Part shown: one piece after another, positions 33,091 to 41,647 of the stretch
Numbering within the stretch: the stretch's first letter is position 1
How the letters are laid out: the number at the start of each line of letters is the position of its first letter
Assembly (NCBI GenBank): GCA_045543655.1
Contig: JAZPXN010000085.1
Coordinates: 1 to 64,000 of the forward strand
Direction of reading: 5' to 3'
From: RGIG995 sp045543655
Lineage (GTDB): Bacteria; Bacillota; Clostridia; Oscillospirales; UBA644
Length of the DNA stretch: 64,000 nucleotides
The notes under the pieces: model-generated
Seen by the model: only the letters and a program-made list of their open reading frames with translations
The model's database searches: none
Told to the model about the DNA's origin: nothing
Position numbers and translations under genes: made by a program

Positions 33091-33252
33091 TTATTTTTTC
33101 TTATTGGTTGCGGCGTTCAGCACCGTGACCGTCAGGATAATGGCGATGGTGACGATGAAGATGCCCAGCATCCCCTTTCCCATGATGGGCAGGGCTTCGA
33201 GAAGCCCGGGGACGTCGAATTTCTGCAACAGATTCTGAAAAAATTCCATCAT
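33091..33252 (-). CDS. Small OadG/MmdD-like subunit of a sodium-pump decarboxylase (53 aa)
   Basis: A 53-residue product: an N-terminal MMEFFQNLLQKFDVPGLLEA stretch, the GKGMLGIF motif and one transmembrane helix (about 28-47), ending in a short Lys tail. This is the shape of the gamma/delta subunit that anchors oxaloacetate or methylmalonyl-CoA decarboxylase pumps. ATG 33252 follows GGAGGG (33261-33266) by 8 bases, with a second ATG next to it. It starts 14 bases after the beta-subunit gene, the usual pairing. Family members commonly carry a longer cytoplasmic tail, absent here. Confidence 0.82.
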   Translation of the reverse strand: MMEFFQNLLQKFDVPGLLEALPIMGKGMLGIFIVTIAIILTVTVLNAATNKKK

Positions 33253-33266
33253 AATTCAAGCCCTCC

Positions 33267-34433
33267 TTACGCTAAGAACGACAGGATCAGACCGCCGGCG
33301 ATGACCGAAGCCACCTGACCGGAGACGTTGACCCCGATGGCGTGCATGAGCAGGAAGTTCTGATCGTCTTCCGCCAGCCCCATTTTGTTGACTACGCGGC
33401 CTGCCATGGGGAATGCGGAGATCCCGGCGGCCCCGATCATGGGATTGATCTTTTTCTTCAGGAAGAGGTTCATGATCTTGGCAAGCATGACGCCGCCGAA
33501 GGTATCGAAGATGAAGGCGAACAGACCGAGGCCCATGATCAGCAGGGTTTCCCACTGCAGGAATTCGTCGGCCTTCATCTGGAAGGCGATGGTGATTCCG
33601 AGGAAGATGGTGACCAGATTGGCCAGAACCTTCTGGGCGGTTTCGGAGAGAGAATTCAGAACGCCGCATTCCCGGATCAGATTCCCGAACATCAAAAAGC
33701 CGATGAGAGAGACGGCGTCGGGGGCGACGAAGCCCACCAGGATGGTGACGATGATGGGGAACAGAATGCGGGTGGTCTTGGAGACCTCCCGAGCGCCGGA
33801 ATCATCCATACGGATGAGCCGTTCCTTCCGGGTGGTACAGCATTTGATGACCACGGGCTGGATCAGGGGCACGAGCGCCATATAAGAATAGGCGGCGACC
33901 ATGATGGCGGCCAGATAGCCGGATTCCAGCACCTGGGCCACGAAAATCGCGGTGGGGCCGTCGGCGGCGCCGATGATGGCGATAGAAGCGGCGTCGTTCA
34001 TGTCAAAGCCCACGAACCGGGCGAGGCACAGGGTGAAGAAAATCCCGAACTGCGCGGCGGCGCCGAAGAGCATATAGCGGGGATTGCGGAGCAGCGGTCC
34101 GAAATCGATCATGGCACCGATGCCGATAAACAGAATCAGCGGCATCAGTTCGCCGTTCTCGATTCCGATATTGAAGAGGCGTTCCAGGGTGTGGAACGCA
34201 CCGTTTTGCGCTACGATTTCGCCACCTACCGTTTCGATGCCGGGCAGGTTGACGAGGATGGCGCCGAAGCCCATGGGGAGAAGCAGGGTAGGCTCCATGT
34301 CCTTCTTGATGGCAAGATAGATCAGAATCCCGCCGATGACCCACATGGCGATCTGCTTGATCAGAAGGATCGAGCCGCCTTCTGCGGTGACCTGTTCAAT
34401 GATCGGCGCAAACAGGTCGGTGAAAATACTCAT
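33267..34433 (-). CDS. Sodium ion-translocating decarboxylase beta subunit (OadB-like)
   Basis: A 388-residue membrane protein with about nine helices. It is the Na+-translocating subunit of biotin-dependent decarboxylases (oxaloacetate, methylmalonyl-CoA, glutaconyl-CoA): it receives CO2 from carboxybiotin and pumps Na+ out. The family's ion-site motif IIGAADGPTAIFVA (about 153-166), GIGAMIDFGPLL and the late GVNVSGQVASV motif are present. No carboxyltransferase or biotin carrier gene adjoins it, so the partners must be elsewhere. It has its own promoter. Confidence 0.94.
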   Translation of the reverse strand: MSIFTDLFAPIIEQVTAEGGSILLIKQIAMWVIGGILIYLAIKKDMEPTLLLPMGFGAILVNLPGIETVGGEIVAQNGAFHTLERLFNIGIENGELMPLILFIGIGAMIDFGPLLRNPRYMLFGAAAQFGIFFTLCLARFVGFDMNDAASIAIIGAADGPTAIFVAQVLESGYLAAIMVAAYSYMALVPLIQPVVIKCCTTRKERLIRMDDSGAREVSKTTRILFPIIVTILVGFVAPDAVSLIGFLMFGNLIRECGVLNSLSETAQKVLANLVTIFLGITIAFQMKADEFLQWETLLIMGLGLFAFIFDTFGGVMLAKIMNLFLKKKINPMIGAAGISAFPMAGRVVNKMGLAEDDQNFLLMHAIGVNVSGQVASVIAGGLILSFLA

Positions 34434-34497
34434 GTTTCGTATCTCCTTTGTTTTTTCTGTATTTTAACGGAGTTTCTCTTAAAGCCGTACATCCCAT

Positions 34498-34526
34498 ATT
34501 ATACCACAAACCGGAGACTTTTTCAA
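34498..34526 (-). promoter_or_regulatory. Promoter of the oadB-oadG-pncC unit
   Basis: On the minus strand TTGAAA (34521-34526), 17 bases, TATAAT (34498-34503). Confidence 0.85.
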
Positions 34527-34562
34527 CCCCTTTTCGTGTTTGTCAAAAAAAATGCATAATTG

Positions 34563-34614
34563 AAGGAGGTGTTCCCTATAGGGAACGCCTCCTTGCGACC
34601 GTATTCCGTTTTTT
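34563..34614 (-). terminator. 14-bp hairpin after the amylase gene with the repeated flank
   Basis: Stem 34563-34576 with 34581-34594 (one G-T pair, loop TATA). The flank 34595-34614 matches the flank of the hairpin at 5184-5223 in 19 of 20 bases. On the minus strand a T-rich stretch (about 34546-34555) follows, consistent with termination of the glycogen operon. Confidence 0.7.
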
Positions 34615-36484
34615 ATCCCTCGAAGATGACCGCTGCAAGAGGCGGCAGGACGAGGGAGTCGGTCCACCGCTTCCCGGTGAGAAGATCGGTGCGGGCGCCG
34701 TCAACGGCGACGGCTTTTTCCTGTCGCCCGCAGTTGACCGCCACGGTGACGGGGCGATGGGATTTGTCGGTGCGCTTATAAATAACGAGCCCCTGATCGG
34801 CGTAGGAGATCTCCAGATCTCCCTCCCGGAAGACGGGGTGCTTTCTTCGGATCGCCCCCAGTCTTGCCACGAAATCCCGCAGATCCCGGTTTTCCTTGCC
34901 CCAGGGGTAGAAGCACCGGTTCAAGGGGTCGTGACCGCCCTGCATTCCCGCCTCGTCTCCGTAATAGACCGAGGGGATTCCCGGCAGGGTGAACATGAGC
35001 AGATCTGCGATCTTCAGCCGCTTCAGGGCTTCCGCCGTCTGCGCTTCGGTCAGGGTTAGCGCCACCTGCGCCGCCGGATCCTTGGGCAGCTCGACGCCGC
35101 TTAATACCGTCAGCGCCCGGGGCGTATCGTGGGTCCCGATGAGATTCATGGCGCAATGAAGCCCCAGGGGCGGATAATTTTCGGTCAGTCCCCGCATCTG
35201 CTCGGCAAAGACCTCGCTGTCTCCCGTCAGCGCGAAGGCCAGCACGGCGTCCTTCAGCACGTAATTCATCACGCTGTCCAGCTGTCTCCCGAGAAGATAC
35301 CGCCGCCGCGTGCCGTAGGATTCCTTGTTGGTGGCGTCTTCCCACACCTCGCCGAGGAACAGCGCGTCGGGGTTTTCCTCCTTGATGGCCTTCTGGGCCG
35401 CCTCCAGAAAATCGTCGGGCAGCTCGTCGGCCACGTCAAAGCGCCATCCGTCGGCTCCCGCCCGCATCCAGCGGCGGAGGATGCCGTCTTTTCCGGTGAC
35501 GAATTCCAGATAATCCGGCAGGGATTCGTTGACCTCCGGATGAAGCTTGATGCCCCACCAGGATTCGTAATCCTCGGGCCATTTTTTGAATTTGAACCAG
35601 GGGTAATAGGGGGATTCCTTGGACTGATAGGCCCCCACCCCGGGATAGGTCCCGTATTTGTTGAAATAGATACTGTCGTCCCCCGTATGGCTGAAAACGC
35701 CGTCCAGCATCACCTTCATGCCCCGCTTATGGGCGGCCCTGCAGAGGGATCGGAAGTCGGCCTCGGTGCCGAGAATGGGGTCGATTTTCGTATAATCCGC
35801 CGTATCGTACCGATGGTTCGACCGGGCCAGAAAAATAGGATTCAGGTACAGGGCCGTAACGCCCAGATCCCGCAGATAATCCAGCTTGGATTCAATGCCC
35901 TTCAGATTGCCGCCGAAGAAGTCGGTGGTGTCCAGGTCTCCGTTTTCCGCCCGTTCCCAGGTAGGCAATTCTCCGGGGGCGCGGAAGGTCGCGTATTCCT
36001 TTCCGGCCGGTACGGCTTGCTTGCCGGAGCGGCAGAAGCGGTCGGGGAAGATCTGATAAAAGGTGCCCCCCGCCCAGCCCTTGGGCAGGGACTCGTCTTT
36101 ATCGTAGACCGTCATCTGCCACGCCGCCGGGTTCTGCCGTCCGCAGACGGGATTGTTTTTTGCGTCTCTGCCGTAGACCAGCATCCTCTCCGGCGTTTCC
36201 ACCCGGAAGGTATACCAGTATATCCCCGGCGTTTCGGGGGTAACGGTGGCCGTCCAGCGCTGATACTGCCGGATGTTTTCCGCAAAAACCAGTTGCGTTT
36301 CTTCCGCCGGGCGTCCGTCCTCGGAAAACCAGACCGAAACCCTTCCTGGGCATTCCCCCCGGGGAATGAGCAGGGAAAAGGTAACGGCGGTTCCGTGGGG
36401 GACCGCTCCTACGGGGGCGCGGTAAAAGGAATCTCGCGAATCAAAGAGAAGGCCGGTCTGCCGATCGGATACCGGGGGGATCAC
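34613..36484 (-). CDS. GH13 alpha-glucan hydrolase (neopullulanase/cyclomaltodextrinase-like)
   Basis: A 623-residue intracellular amylase-family enzyme. The start is GTG 36484, which overlaps the glgP stop as GTGA and follows GGGAG by 7 bases; a longer frame to 36598 runs inside glgP. An N-terminal beta-sandwich (about 10-125) precedes the barrel with the four family regions: DGVFSHTGDD, GWRFDVAD (nucleophile Asp), FLGEVWED (acid/base Glu) and GTHDTPRA. A C-terminal beta domain follows. The N-domain and FYQIFPDRF opening match the CDase/neopullulanase group, which cleaves alpha-1,4 (and some alpha-1,6) links in maltodextrins. Coupled translation with glgP implies joint glycogen breakdown. 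Confidence 0.92.
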   Translation of the reverse strand: MIPPVSDRQTGLLFDSRDSFYRAPVGAVPHGTAVTFSLLIPRGECPGRVSVWFSEDGRPAEETQLVFAENIRQYQRWTATVTPETPGIYWYTFRVETPERMLVYGRDAKNNPVCGRQNPAAWQMTVYDKDESLPKGWAGGTFYQIFPDRFCRSGKQAVPAGKEYATFRAPGELPTWERAENGDLDTTDFFGGNLKGIESKLDYLRDLGVTALYLNPIFLARSNHRYDTADYTKIDPILGTEADFRSLCRAAHKRGMKVMLDGVFSHTGDDSIYFNKYGTYPGVGAYQSKESPYYPWFKFKKWPEDYESWWGIKLHPEVNESLPDYLEFVTGKDGILRRWMRAGADGWRFDVADELPDDFLEAAQKAIKEENPDALFLGEVWEDATNKESYGTRRRYLLGRQLDSVMNYVLKDAVLAFALTGDSEVFAEQMRGLTENYPPLGLHCAMNLIGTHDTPRALTVLSGVELPKDPAAQVALTLTEAQTAEALKRLKIADLLMFTLPGIPSVYYGDEAGMQGGHDPLNRCFYPWGKENRDLRDFVARLGAIRRKHPVFREGDLEISYADQGLVIYKRTDKSHRPVTVAVNCGRQEKAVAVDGARTDLLTGKRWTDSLVLPPLAAVIFEG

Positions 36485-38922
36485 TTCTTTTCTCCCAGAG
36501 GCTTCATATTCCAGATGCCTTCCGCATAGTCCCGGATGCTCCGGTCGGAGGAGAAGAAGCCGGCTTTCGCGATATTGATCAGAGATTTCCGGTTCCATTG
36601 GGTGGGGGCATTGGCGTATTCCTTGCCGATGACGCTCTGGATCTGCCGATAGGATTCAAAGTCCGCCAATACCATATAGGGATCGGAGAAGCGGCTGCCC
36701 ATGGTCAGACTGTCCGCAAGGTCGGCAAAGGACTCCCCGCCGATGCCTGCCCGCATGGTATCGACAATGCGGCGGAGTCGGGGGTTGGAATTGTAGTATT
36801 CCACGGGGCGGTAGCCTCTGCGGTAGAGCTCCGCTACTTCCTCGGTGCGAAGGCCGAAGAGGAAAATGTTCTCGTCGCCCACTTCCTTGTGAATCTCTAC
36901 GTTCGCGCCGTCGAGGGTCCCGACGGTCAAAGCGCCGTTGATCATCAGCTTCATGTTTCCCGTGCCGCTGGCTTCGGTGCCGGCCTGGGAGATCTGCTCG
37001 GAAAGGTCGGCGGCGGGCATGAGATATTCCGCCATGGTGACCCGGTAATTCTCCGCAAAGATGACCCGCAGCTTTTTATTGACGGTGGGATCGGTGTTGA
37101 TCATCCGGGCAACGTGGGAAATGAACATAATGATGCGCTTGGCCATATAGTAGCCGGAGGCGGCTTTTGCGGCGAAGAGGAAGGTGCGGGGGGTGAATTC
37201 CATTTCCGGATGATCCTTCAGCTCCAGATACAGATTCAGAATGTGCATGGCGTTCAGCAGCTGACGCTTATATTCGTGAAGCCGCTTGACCTGAACGTCC
37301 AGCATGATTTCGGGATCGGGCAGGACCTCGCATCCTTCCCGCTTGAGGAATTTGGCGAAGCGCTCCTTGTTTTCTTTTTTGATCTTCGTCAGCTGCTCCA
37401 ATACCTGCGAATCGTCCTGATATTTCAGGAATTCGCTCATCTTAGAGGCGTCGTTGATGAAGCCGTCGCCGATGCATTCGGTCAAAAGCCTGGTCAGACC
37501 GGGGTTGGACTGACAGAGCCAGCGGCGATGGTCGATGCCGTTGGTGACGTTGGTGAATTTGCCGGGATAAACGTCGTTGAAATCCTTGAAGACCCGATCC
37601 TTCAGAATCTGGCTGTGAAGGGCGGAAACGCCGTTGACCTTATCGGATCCGATGACCGAAAGATTTGCCATGCGCACCGATCCGTTGGCCAGGATCGCCA
37701 TGCGGGAAATCTTGTCCCAGTCTCCGTTGGTCTTGGCGAACATTTCGTCGCAGAAGCGGCGGTTGATCTCCTTGACGATGGAGTGGATCCGGGGCAGGAT
37801 GGCCTGGAAGGTGGCTTCGTTCCAGGTTTCCAGGGCTTCGGACATGACGGTGTGATTGGTGTAGTTGATGGTCTTGCAGACGATCTCCCAGGATTCCTCC
37901 CAGCCGTAGCCGCATTCGTCGATGAAAATACGCATCAGCTCGGGAATACAAAGGGAGGGGTGGGTGTCGTTGATGTGGATGACCGCCTTTTCGGGCAGGG
38001 TTTTCAGGTCTTCGAACTTGGCCAGATGGGTCTTGATGATATTCTGCAGGGCGGCGGAGACCAGGAAATACTGCTGACGCAGACGGAGGGATTTCCCCTG
38101 AAGATGGTTATCGGGGGGATACAGGATCTTGGAGATCATCTCGGCGTTGGTATTTTCTTCTGCCGCACGGATATAATCCCCCTGAGAGAAGAGGTTCATA
38201 TCTACGGGATTTTTCGCCGAGGCCTTCCAGAGGCGCAGGCGGCTGACCCCTTCGGTATCGTAGCCGGGGATCATCAGATCGTAGGGGGTCGCACGGATGA
38301 CGGTGGCGTTATAGTGACGCACTACCAGCCGGCCGTTTTCCCAGGATTCCTCCACGTGGCCGCCCAGGGGAACGTCCACCGCTTCGTCCAGACGGGGGGA
38401 GAGCCATACCTCTCCCATGGGGAGCCAGTTGTCGGACAGCTCCATCTGCCAGCCGTCCACGATCTTCTGCTTGAACATTCCCAACTCGTAGCAGATGCTG
38501 TGGCCGGTGGCCAGATAATTGCGGGAGGCCATGGATTCCATAAAGCAGGCCGCAAGACGGCCAAGACCGCCGTTGCCCAGCCCTGCATCGGGCTCCAGCC
38601 GATAGAGATCCTTGGGCTTCAGCCCGTATTCCTTCAGGGCTTTTTCAAAGGCTTCTTCGCCGAACAGAGAATACACGCAGTTCTTCAGGCTTCTGCCCAG
38701 AAGAAACTCCATGCACATATAATACACGTGCTTTCCGTCTTTTTCTTCCACTTCCTTTTCGAAGGCAAGACGCTTGCGGACGGCTTCGTCCCGGGCGACG
38801 GTGATGGCGCTTTTGTAGATCTGCTCCAGATCCGCGTCCTTGGGATCGGTGCCGTAATAGCGGAGCAGATTTTCGTTGATCCGCCGCTTCAGCTCTGCGG
38901 CGGTGACGGTAGGTTTGTTCAT
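36481..38922 (-). CDS. glgP: Glycogen/maltodextrin phosphorylase
   Basis: An 813-residue PLP enzyme releasing glucose-1-phosphate from alpha-1,4-glucans. GLGNGGLGRLAACF (near residue 113), HINDTHP and the PLP lysine block EASGTGNMKLMINGAL (about 640) are all intact, and the length is standard. It follows glgA after 163 bases that include a terminator hairpin (39025-39069), so its level may be set apart from the synthesis genes. The weak ribosome site and absence of a clear promoter in that gap leave its own initiation open. The stop overlaps the amylase start. Confidence 0.97.
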   Translation of the reverse strand: MNKPTVTAAELKRRINENLLRYYGTDPKDADLEQIYKSAITVARDEAVRKRLAFEKEVEEKDGKHVYYMCMEFLLGRSLKNCVYSLFGEEAFEKALKEYGLKPKDLYRLEPDAGLGNGGLGRLAACFMESMASRNYLATGHSICYELGMFKQKIVDGWQMELSDNWLPMGEVWLSPRLDEAVDVPLGGHVEESWENGRLVVRHYNATVIRATPYDLMIPGYDTEGVSRLRLWKASAKNPVDMNLFSQGDYIRAAEENTNAEMISKILYPPDNHLQGKSLRLRQQYFLVSAALQNIIKTHLAKFEDLKTLPEKAVIHINDTHPSLCIPELMRIFIDECGYGWEESWEIVCKTINYTNHTVMSEALETWNEATFQAILPRIHSIVKEINRRFCDEMFAKTNGDWDKISRMAILANGSVRMANLSVIGSDKVNGVSALHSQILKDRVFKDFNDVYPGKFTNVTNGIDHRRWLCQSNPGLTRLLTECIGDGFINDASKMSEFLKYQDDSQVLEQLTKIKKENKERFAKFLKREGCEVLPDPEIMLDVQVKRLHEYKRQLLNAMHILNLYLELKDHPEMEFTPRTFLFAAKAASGYYMAKRIIMFISHVARMINTDPTVNKKLRVIFAENYRVTMAEYLMPAADLSEQISQAGTEASGTGNMKLMINGALTVGTLDGANVEIHKEVGDENIFLFGLRTEEVAELYRRGYRPVEYYNSNPRLRRIVDTMRAGIGGESFADLADSLTMGSRFSDPYMVLADFESYRQIQSVIGKEYANAPTQWNRKSLINIAKAGFFSSDRSIRDYAEGIWNMKPLGEKK

Positions 38923-39024
38923 GAATGACCTGCTTTCTGTATACTGAAATTTATATTAAGGGAAAAACAGGGATTTTCCCCCTAACGGGCGTTCTGAGCC
39001 GGGACGGAGTCCCTTTGCACCGTG

Positions 39025-39069
39025 AAAAACGACCCGGATACCGGAGAGGGTGCCCGTCTCCGGTATCCG
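39025..39069 (-). terminator. Terminator between glgA and glgP
   Basis: CGGATACCGGAGA (39035-39047) pairs perfectly with TCTCCGGTATCCG (39057-39069). On the minus strand the stem is followed by GGTCGTTTTT. It probably causes partial or full termination after glgA. Confidence 0.85.
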
Positions 39070-39085
39070 AAGAAGAGAAGTATGG

Positions 39086-40510
39086 TTATCCGATCAGCTC
39101 GTGATACATTTCCACGTATTGCCTTGCCGAGGCGTCCCAGGAGAAATCGCATTTCAGCGCCCGCAGAAGCAGGGCTCTCCACGCTTTTTTGTCCTGATAC
39201 AGCGCCACTGCCCGCTCAATGGCGGAGAGCATCTCGTGGGCGTTGTAGTTGTCGAAGGTAAAGCCGTTGCCGCCGAGGGAGGCGTCGAAGACCGAGTCCT
39301 TCAGACCGCCGGTGCGGCGGACAATGGGGGCGGCTCCGTAACGGCAGGCGACCATCTGTACGAGGCCGCAGGGCTCGCTTTGGGAGGGCATCAGAATGAT
39401 ATCCGCAGAGCCGTAAATACGGCTGGCAAGCCGGCTGTTGAAATCGATGGTGACCGACATTTTATCGGGATACTGCTCCCGGATGTTGGTCAGGGCCGTT
39501 TCGTATTCCGCATCTCCGGTGCCCAACACCACGAACTGGAGGGGAAGGTGAAGAATATCGTGGATGACCCGCAGGATCAGATCCAGTCCCTTATGGGAGA
39601 CCAGCCGGGAGATGATGCCGATCATGGGGACGTCCTTGTCGACGGGGAGTCCCAGGTCCTTTTGCAGATCCAGCTTGTTTTTTACCTTCTGGGCGGGAGT
39701 CCGGGTGGAGAAGGGATGGAGCAACGCTTTGTCGGTCATAGGATCGTAGCGGACGGTGTCGATTCCGTTCAGAATGCCCGTCAGCTTGCCCTTGTTCCGG
39801 GTCAGGATCCCTTCCAGACCGTGGGCGTAGTAGGCGTAGAGGATCTCTTCCGCATAGGTGGGAGAGACGGTGGAGACCCGGTCCGCCGTTTCCACGGCCC
39901 CCTTCATCAGGTTCAGCGCTCCGTTGAATTCCGCCAGATGAGCGGATTCGTCGGGAATGTTGAACAGATCGTTGTGACGGTCGTAGTCGAAGACTCCCTG
40001 ATACTGAATATTGTGGATGGTAAATACGGTTTTGATTCCCTTGTATTCCGGCAGTACGGCGTATTTGGTGCGGTACAGCACCGGCACCAGGGCCGTATGC
40101 CAATCGTGGGCGTGGAGGATGTCGGGATAGAAGCCCACGTGGGGCAGGATCTCCAGGCAGGCGGTGGAGAAGAAGGCGAAGCGTTCGCCGTCGTCGTAAT
40201 CTCCGTACAGCTTGCTTCCCCGCTTGAAATAATATTCGTTATCGATAAAATACCAGATAACGCCTTCGTATTTCAACTCGAAGATGCCGCAATACTGGTT
40301 TCTCCAGCCCACGGGAACGGTAATGCTCCGAAGAAAGGTCATCTGACCTCTCAGCTCGTCGGAGATCTTTCCGTAGAGGGGCAGAACCACCCGGATATCG
40401 TTTCCTTCGATCTTGGCCAAGGTCTTGGGCAGAGCTCCGATCACGTCCCCCAGTCCGCCGGAAACGGCGAAGGGAAAGGCCTCGGAGGCGGTGAATAAAA
40501 TCTTTGCCAT
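39086..40510 (-). CDS. glgA: Glycogen synthase (ADP-glucose, GT5)
   Basis: A 474-residue enzyme extending alpha-1,4-glucan from ADP-glucose. The N-terminal KILFTASEAFPFAVSGGLGD matches the substrate-binding loop of the family (often KTGGLGD; here SGGLGD), with LHAHDWHTALV and the C-terminal PSQSEPCGLVQM motif. The length is typical. It follows glgD by 18 bases within the glycogen operon. Confidence 0.97.
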   Translation of the reverse strand: MAKILFTASEAFPFAVSGGLGDVIGALPKTLAKIEGNDIRVVLPLYGKISDELRGQMTFLRSITVPVGWRNQYCGIFELKYEGVIWYFIDNEYYFKRGSKLYGDYDDGERFAFFSTACLEILPHVGFYPDILHAHDWHTALVPVLYRTKYAVLPEYKGIKTVFTIHNIQYQGVFDYDRHNDLFNIPDESAHLAEFNGALNLMKGAVETADRVSTVSPTYAEEILYAYYAHGLEGILTRNKGKLTGILNGIDTVRYDPMTDKALLHPFSTRTPAQKVKNKLDLQKDLGLPVDKDVPMIGIISRLVSHKGLDLILRVIHDILHLPLQFVVLGTGDAEYETALTNIREQYPDKMSVTIDFNSRLASRIYGSADIILMPSQSEPCGLVQMVACRYGAAPIVRRTGGLKDSVFDASLGGNGFTFDNYNAHEMLSAIERAVALYQDKKAWRALLLRALKCDFSWDASARQYVEMYHELIG

Positions 40511-40528
40511 AATTTATTTTCCCCGGGA

Positions 40529-41647
40529 TCAGACCCGGCTTCCTTTCTCAATGACGATGGGGTATGTGGGGGCCCCGGACAGATTGCGGTCGGGGGCGAT
40601 ATAGGCGTTTTTGTCGATGATGGCGCAATCCACGGTGGCTCCTGCGGAGACCGACACCCCCTGCATCAGCAGGGAATTGCGCACCACGGCGCCCTTCGCT
40701 ACGTAGACGCCCCGGCCGAGGATGGAATTTTCCACCGTGCCTTCAATGCGGCAGCCGTTGGCGATCAGAGACCCGCTGGCCTTGGCCTCCGGCGCGTAAT
40801 AGACGGGGCATTCGTCGTGGATCTTGGTGTAGATGGGGCGCTCTCTGGGGAACAGCTCCTTGCGGACTTCGGCCTTCAGTAGGGCCATGCCTGCCCGGTA
40901 ATAGCCGGGGACGGAGCGGATCTGCTCGACGAAGCCGTCAAAGCCGTAGCCCAGAATTTTCCAGTCCTTGCAATGCTTGCCCAGCACGTCCCGTTCCAGG
41001 CTTCCCTTGCCGGTGGCCTGTGCGTCGTCGATGATGCGGACCAGAAGATCCTTTTTCATCACCCAGATGCCGAGAGAATTGTTCACGGTTCCGGCGGAGA
41101 TCCGGGGATCCACCAGGACGGCGCTGATCCGGCCGTCGGCGTTCACGTCGTAGAGCACCCGGTCTTTGGCGTTCTTTTCCTTCAGATCCACGTTGTGATA
41201 AACGCAGGTGATGTCCGCGTCGTTCTCTTCGTGGAAGGCAAGGACCTTCTCCAGATCAATATTCAGGATCAGGTTGCTGTCTGCCAGCACGGCGTATTCC
41301 TCTCTGGCCCGGACGATATAGCTCAGCACCGTCTTCAAGGCCTCCAGCCGACCGTGATAGAGGCCTGTGCCGGCGGTGGAATAGGGCGGGAAAATGGTCA
41401 GCCCGCCGAATTTCCGGGAAAGATCCCATTCCTTTCCCGATCCCAGATGGTTCACCAGAGAATGATAGTTGTTCCGGGCGATGACTCCCACGGAGGAGAT
41501 GCCGGAATTGACCATATTCGAAAGGATAAAGTCGATCAGACGGTATCGGCCGCCCAGAGGCACGGCGCCCAGGGTGCGGTTCCGGGTCAGCTGGGGCAGG
41601 GCGTCGTCGTGAATATTCGAAAAAATAATACCGAAAGCGTTAGCCAT
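40529..41647 (-). CDS. glgD: Glucose-1-phosphate adenylyltransferase regulatory subunit GlgD
   Basis: A 372-residue paralogue of GlgC. The fold is kept (GAVPLGGRYRLIDFILSNMVNSGI, split: GGRYRLIDF and SNMVNSGI; C-terminal hexapeptide helix), but the N-terminal nucleotide loop is degenerate, with no GGxGxRL motif. This is the pattern of the non-catalytic GlgD of Firmicutes, which joins GlgC in a hetero-oligomer and raises activity. The ATG overlaps the glgC stop by 8 bases. Confidence 0.96.
   Translation of the reverse strand: MANAFGIIFSNIHDDALPQLTRNRTLGAVPLGGRYRLIDFILSNMVNSGISSVGVIARNNYHSLVNHLGSGKEWDLSRKFGGLTIFPPYSTAGTGLYHGRLEALKTVLSYIVRAREEYAVLADSNLILNIDLEKVLAFHEENDADITCVYHNVDLKEKNAKDRVLYDVNADGRISAVLVDPRISAGTVNNSLGIWVMKKDLLVRIIDDAQATGKGSLERDVLGKHCKDWKILGYGFDGFVEQIRSVPGYYRAGMALLKAEVRKELFPRERPIYTKIHDECPVYYAPEAKASGSLIANGCRIEGTVENSILGRGVYVAKGAVVRNSLLMQGVSVSAGATVDCAIIDKNAYIAPDRNLSGAPTYPIVIEKGSRV

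Noticed and set aside
36598..38928. A 776-codon plus-strand frame opposite glgP
   Set aside because: Antisense shadow of a clear phosphorylase gene.
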